A stretch of DNA of 64,000 bases from Nonomuraea sp. PA05 (GTDB lineage Bacteria > Actinomycetota > Actinomycetes > Streptosporangiales > Streptosporangiaceae). How positions within the stretch are numbered: position 1 is the first letter of the stretch; each line of letters begins with the position of its first letter. The position numbers were made by a program, and so were the translations under genes. The notes beneath the pieces were generated by a model, which searched no databases, had not been told where the DNA came from, and saw only the letters and a program-made list of their open reading frames with translations. The DNA is taken from positions 19,148 through 83,147 of the forward strand of contig NZ_VSEY01000051.1 in NCBI RefSeq assembly GCF_008086045.1, given 5' to 3'. Of the stretch, positions 59,670 through 64,000 are shown piece by piece.

Positions 59670-60650
59670 ATGGCGACCAACGTACAGACCCGTGACGGCG
59701 GGCCGGCCACGAGCCGGTCCGCCTCGCGGCGCAGCCGCGGTGAAGCGCCTTTCCGTTTCCTGTCGACCGCGGCCGGAGTCACCCTGCTGGCGATCATGGC
59801 GGCCATCGCCGTGTTCCTCATCAGCGAGGCGATCCCGGCCCTTCAGGCGAACAAGGCCAACTTCTTCTCCGAGCTGACCTGGGAGCCCAACGCCAGCCGC
59901 GAGTTCGGCATCGCCGCCCTGGCGTTCGGCACCGTGCTCAGCTCACTGCTCGCGCTGATCATCGCGACCCCGATCGCGGTCGGCGTGGCCCTGTTCATCT
60001 CCCACTACGCGCCGCGCAAGCTGGCCGCCTCGCTCGGCTACCTGATCGACCTGCTCGCCGCCGTGCCCAGCGTGGTGTACGGCCTGTGGGGCGTGGCGTT
60101 CCTGGTGCCGCTGCTCCGCACCCCGTCGCAGTGGCTCAACGAGAACCTCGGCTGGTTCCCGCTGTTCGCCGGCGACGGCATCATCGGCGGCAAGACCATG
60201 CTCGCCGGCGCGATCGTGCTGGCCATCATGATCCTGCCGATCATCGCGGCCATCTCGCGCGAGGTGTTCCTCCAGGCGCCGAAGATGAACGAGGAAGCGG
60301 CGCTCGCGCTCGGCGCGACCCGCTGGGAAATGATCAGGATGGCCGTGCTGCCGTTCGGCCGCCCCGGCGTCATCAGCGCCGCCATGCTCGGCCTCGGCCG
60401 CGCCATGGGCGAGACCATCGCGGTCGCGCTGATCTTCCCCGCCACGTTCGAGATCAGCTTCGAGATCCTCACCCCGAACGCCAACAGCATCGCGGCGAAC
60501 ATCGCCAACGGCTTCGCCGAGGCCAACGACATCGGCCGGGGCGCGCTGATCGCGTCCGGTCTGGTGCTGTTCGTCATCACGCTGCTGGTCAACATGGCCG
60601 CTCGGTTTGTGATCAACCGTCGTAAGGAGTACGCGAGGGCCGGCGCATGA
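59670..60650 (+). CDS. pstC: Phosphate ABC transporter permease PstC
   Basis: The 326-residue permease has a basic cytosolic N-terminus, then six membrane helices. Hallmarks are LIDLLAAVPSVVYGLWGV and the EAA loop APKMNEEAALALGATRWEMIRMAVLPFGRPG. It forms the membrane channel with PstA. It begins six bases after pstS and overlaps pstA by ATGA. Confidence 0.95.
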   Translation: MATNVQTRDGGPATSRSASRRSRGEAPFRFLSTAAGVTLLAIMAAIAVFLISEAIPALQANKANFFSELTWEPNASREFGIAALAFGTVLSSLLALIIATPIAVGVALFISHYAPRKLAASLGYLIDLLAAVPSVVYGLWGVAFLVPLLRTPSQWLNENLGWFPLFAGDGIIGGKTMLAGAIVLAIMILPIIAAISREVFLQAPKMNEEAALALGATRWEMIRMAVLPFGRPGVISAAMLGLGRAMGETIAVALIFPATFEISFEILTPNANSIAANIANGFAEANDIGRGALIASGLVLFVITLLVNMAARFVINRRKEYARAGA

Positions 60651-61522
60651 CCACGATCCAACACATCTCCACCGGCCGCCGCATCAAGGACCGGGTCGTC
60701 CAGGGCCTGGTCTATCTGGCGTTCGCGCTGGCCGTGGTGCCCCTCGTCTCCGTGCTCTGGCTGGTCATCTCGAACGGCCTGGAGCGCTTCGACCTGGACT
60801 TCCTGACGCACTCCATGAACGGCATCGGAGCCAGGGACGCCAACGGCGGCGCGTACCACGCCATCATCGGCACACTCCAGCAGGTGCTGCTGGCCTCCGT
60901 CATCTCGGTGCCCATCGGCCTGCTCACCGCCATCTACCTGGTCGAGTACGGCCGCAACGGCCGGCTCAGCCGCTCGATCAGCTTCTTCGTGGACGTCATG
61001 ACCGGCGTCCCTTCCGTCGTTGCGGGCCTGTTCATCCTCGCGTTCTGGATCCTCTTCCTCGGCTTCGACTACTCCGGCTGGGCGGGCGCGATGGCGCTGT
61101 CCATCCTGATGATGCCGACGGTCGTGCGATCCGCCGAGGAGATGCTCCGCCTGGTGCCGGGCGACCTGCGTGAGGCGTCGTACGCGCTGGGCGTGCCGAA
61201 GTGGCGCACCATCGTCAAGGTCGTGCTGCCGACCGCGTTCACCGGCATCGTCACCGGCGTCATGCTGGCCGTGGCCCGCGTCGCCGGCGAGACGGCGCCG
61301 CTGCTGATGACGGTGTTCTTCACCAACTCCATCAACAACGACCCGTTCACCGGGCCGCAGATGGGCCTTCCGCTCTTCGTCTTCGACCAGGCGGCCCGTC
61401 CAAACGACACCGCCATCGACCGGGCGTGGACCGGAGCACTCACGCTCATCCTGATCGTCATGCTGCTCAACCTGGTGGCGCGCCTGATCGCCTGGTGGCG
61501 CTCGCCTGCCAAGGGCCGATAG
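60647..61522 (+). CDS. pstA: Phosphate ABC transporter permease PstA
   Basis: The 291-residue permease has six membrane helices, the FFVDVMTGVPSVVAGLFI segment typical of Pst permeases, and the EAA loop VPGDLREASYALGVPKWRTIVKVVLPTAFTG. It pairs with PstC. Its ATG overlaps the pstC stop, and pstB starts 15 bases after its end with a ribosome site GGGGGAAA. Confidence 0.95.
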   Translation: MTTIQHISTGRRIKDRVVQGLVYLAFALAVVPLVSVLWLVISNGLERFDLDFLTHSMNGIGARDANGGAYHAIIGTLQQVLLASVISVPIGLLTAIYLVEYGRNGRLSRSISFFVDVMTGVPSVVAGLFILAFWILFLGFDYSGWAGAMALSILMMPTVVRSAEEMLRLVPGDLREASYALGVPKWRTIVKVVLPTAFTGIVTGVMLAVARVAGETAPLLMTVFFTNSINNDPFTGPQMGLPLFVFDQAARPNDTAIDRAWTGALTLILIVMLLNLVARLIAWWRSPAKGR

Positions 61523-61537
61523 GGGGAAACCGCCACA

Positions 61538-62316
<779 letters not shown>

Positions 62317-62317
<1 letters not shown>

Positions 62318-63042
62318 TGACCCGACAGCAGGCGGCATCCACGATGAACGGGGACACGAGGACCAAGCCCGTACTGCTCATCGCCGACCCCGACGACTCC
62401 GTCGTGGACGACGTGGCCACGGCCCTCGAACGCGAGGGCGTGGCCGTGACCGGGGCCCCTGACGGCGCGCAGGGGCTGCTGCAGGCGGGCGCCCTCCAGC
62501 CGGACGTGGTTCTCGTCTCGGCCACGCTGCCGGTCATCGACGCGGTCGAGTTCGTCCGCGCCGTACGTCGGGCCCGGGCCGTGCCCGTGCTGCTCGGCGT
62601 CGGCGAGGGGCACGCCGAGCAGGCCGTACGCGCGCTCGCGGCCGGCGCCGCCGCCTGCGTGGCCAGGCCCTACAGGGTGCCTGAGCTGCTGCCGTTCATC
62701 CAGGCGGCCTCGCCCGAGTCCCGTAAGGTGCTCGCCGTGGGCGGGGTCGAGCTGGACGTACAGGCCTATCAGGTACGCGTGGCCGGGCGGGCCGTGCACC
62801 TGCCGTTGCGCGAGTTCGAGCTCCTGCAGTATCTGATGCGCAACGCCGACCGCACGGTCACCCGCGAGCAGATCATGCGCCACGTCTGGCACGCCGCCGC
62901 CAACACCTCGACGAACACCATCGCGGTGCACGTCAAGCGGCTGCGGGCGCGCCTGGGCGACGAGGACGACCAGCTCATCCAGACCGTGCGCGGCGTGGGC
63001 TACCGGCTCGTCACGCCCGGCATCGCCGGAAGTCACGCATGA
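62317..63042 (+). CDS. Atypical OmpR-type response regulator at the end of the pst operon
   Basis: The 241-residue protein has a receiver-like domain (about residues 17-130) and an OmpR winged helix (about residues 145-235: LPLREFELLQYLMRNADRTVTREQIMRHVW, then NTIAVHVKRLRARLG and IQTVRGVGYRLV). The phospho-acceptor Asp is replaced by Ser68 (DVVLVSATLP, codon TCG), and the conserved Lys is Arg117 (VARPYR), so ordinary phosphorylation is not possible. The start overlaps the pstB stop, making it part of the pst operon; ATG 62344 is an alternative. No kinase gene is adjacent. Confidence 0.9.
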
Positions 63043-63958
63043 TCCGCTCAGCCACGCCTTCGACCGTCGCGATGCCGTACCCCACCTCAGGGCTGCCCTC
63101 GGTGAGTACGGCAACGGCGTAGTCGCGCCCGTCACTTCTGATCAGCCCGACGCTGATCGTGGCCCAGAGCTTGTTCGAGACGCGCTTGAGCCAGCCGTTC
63201 TTCAGCGCCACCCGTTCGCCTCGGCACGCGGCGGCGCTGATACCCCAGTCCTGGCCGTCCACGACGGCGCCCATGAGCCTGAGCACCTGCTCGCGTTCCG
63301 CTGCCTTGAGCGGGCTCTTCCCTGACACCAGCGCCTGCATGAGCCGCACCTGGTCGTCCACTGACGTCTCCGTGATGCCCCAGCAGTACAGGTCGACGCA
63401 GCTCCCCGGCACGCCCCTGGTGTGCTTCAACCCGAACGCCTTCCCCGCCGCGCTGAACCCCGCCGCGCCCCCGATCCGCAACCACAGCCGGTCGGCCGCG
63501 TGGTTGTCGCTGTAGCGGATCATCTGCTCGGCATCGCGCCGTACCTCCGCGGGAAGCCTCTTCCACGGCGTACGCGACAACAGCGCCATGAGGATCTGCA
63601 CCTTGGCCGCGCTGGCCGTGATGAGCCGTTCGCCCGCGTGATACCGGTAGACCCGCCCGGTCTCCAGCTCCTTCACCATCGCCGTGACCGTCCCCTGCCG
63701 ACCGGCCAGGTAGCCGTCGAGCCGCTTGGAGATCCGCTTGGCCGGCACCTCGGCCACCGGCTCCCTGACGAGGCGCTCCTCGGCCAGCCGCAGGCCCGGC
63801 ACGGCCGCGGCCTGGCGCACCGTGGACGCCGCCACGGGAGAAGGCACAGCGGCGGCGCCGACCTCGGCCGGCTCCTGCTTCTTGGCCGCCAGCAGCGGCG
63901 CGAGCAGGGCCAGCACGATGATCAGCCGTGGTATCGCTCTCGCCCCGACCGCGATCAC
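63011..63958 (-). CDS. Secreted/anchored serine hydrolase of the class A beta-lactamase fold
   Basis: The 315-residue protein has an N-terminal hydrophobic segment (LIIVLALLAPLLAA), a linker, and a class A beta-lactamase-like domain. The S-x-x-K motif is SAAK (in LITASAAKVQILMALL), S-D-N is in RYSDNHAADRLW, and K-x-G is KNGW. Asn in place of Thr in KTG, and the apparent lack of the omega-loop Glu, argue against a strong penicillinase. A peptidase or cell-wall hydrolase role is as likely. The GTG start is at 63958. Its 3' end overlaps the convergent regulator gene by 32 bases. Confidence 0.85.
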   Translation of the reverse strand: MIAVGARAIPRLIIVLALLAPLLAAKKQEPAEVGAAAVPSPVAASTVRQAAAVPGLRLAEERLVREPVAEVPAKRISKRLDGYLAGRQGTVTAMVKELETGRVYRYHAGERLITASAAKVQILMALLSRTPWKRLPAEVRRDAEQMIRYSDNHAADRLWLRIGGAAGFSAAGKAFGLKHTRGVPGSCVDLYCWGITETSVDDQVRLMQALVSGKSPLKAAEREQVLRLMGAVVDGQDWGISAAACRGERVALKNGWLKRVSNKLWATISVGLIRSDGRDYAVAVLTEGSPEVGYGIATVEGVAERIMRDFRRCRA

Positions 63959-64000
63959 TGCAGCATTATCACGAAAGATCGTGAGCCACCGCTAGCCGCG

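Overview
The window is high-GC DNA with dense genes, frequent GTG/TTG starts, ATGA-type overlaps, WhiB, SigR/RsrA, DasR, a Ni-SOD with its maturation protease, and a DUF6104 protein. This points to a filamentous actinomycete, most likely Streptosporangiales (Nonomuraea-like). The genus is inference; the actinobacterial assignment is secure. About 65 protein genes are supported. I saw no tRNA, rRNA or CRISPR array.

Layout. 1-7.3 kb: MFS/ArsR pair, a stand-alone B3/B4 protein, kgd (2-oxoglutarate decarboxylase/dehydrogenase), a DUF6104 protein, and a DUF4097-PadR operon. 7.4-11.9 kb: an imperfect tandem repeat and four minus-strand genes (MpaB-like DUF2236, MDR reductase, membrane-anchored unknown, thiolase-like protein). 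12.2-22.3 kb: six tandem genes for secreted chymotrypsin-fold proteins. The first two keep the His-Asp-Ser triad. The last four keep His and Asp but carry Asp in place of the nucleophilic Ser, start at TTG, and three of them have a long inserted domain. Crp-like palindromes lie upstream of three of the four, and a transposase-derived HTH gene sits inside the array. This is the most unusual locus in the window.

22.3-32.2 kb: an HTH/TPR regulator, NAD(P) malic enzyme, a polar amino-acid ABC transporter, a CGNR-type protein, sodX/sodN, an RsbW-like anti-sigma factor with a SigB/F-type sigma factor, a 16-bp tandem repeat, a membrane protein and a lipid kinase. 32.4-38.8 kb: whiB1 (Crp-like site upstream), pdtaS, a small gene whose start overlaps a consensus Crp site, dasR-bioD, and a histidine kinase/response regulator/DUF4097 operon. 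38.9-49.1 kb: a ThDP enzyme, a PASTA Ser/Thr kinase, a FlK-like thioesterase, a free biotinyl protein (TB7.3-like), two HD-domain membrane proteins preceded by a 34-aa ORF, an epimerase, rsrA-sigR with an autoregulatory-type promoter, a methyltransferase and a DksA-like protein. The run DAG kinase-whiB1-pdtaS ... TB7.3 ... rsrA-sigR ... SRAP-aroA-rsgA resembles, from memory, the M. tuberculosis Rv3218-Rv3228 region.

49.3-64 kb: SRAP protein, aroA, a chain of stop/start overlaps leading into rsgA, a hotdog thioesterase, hisN, a beta-helix protein opposite a TetR regulator, fructosamine kinase and low-Mr tyrosine phosphatase, then a PHO box and pstSCAB ending in an OmpR-type regulator that lacks the phospho-acceptor Asp. 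A beta-lactamase-fold protein closes the window.
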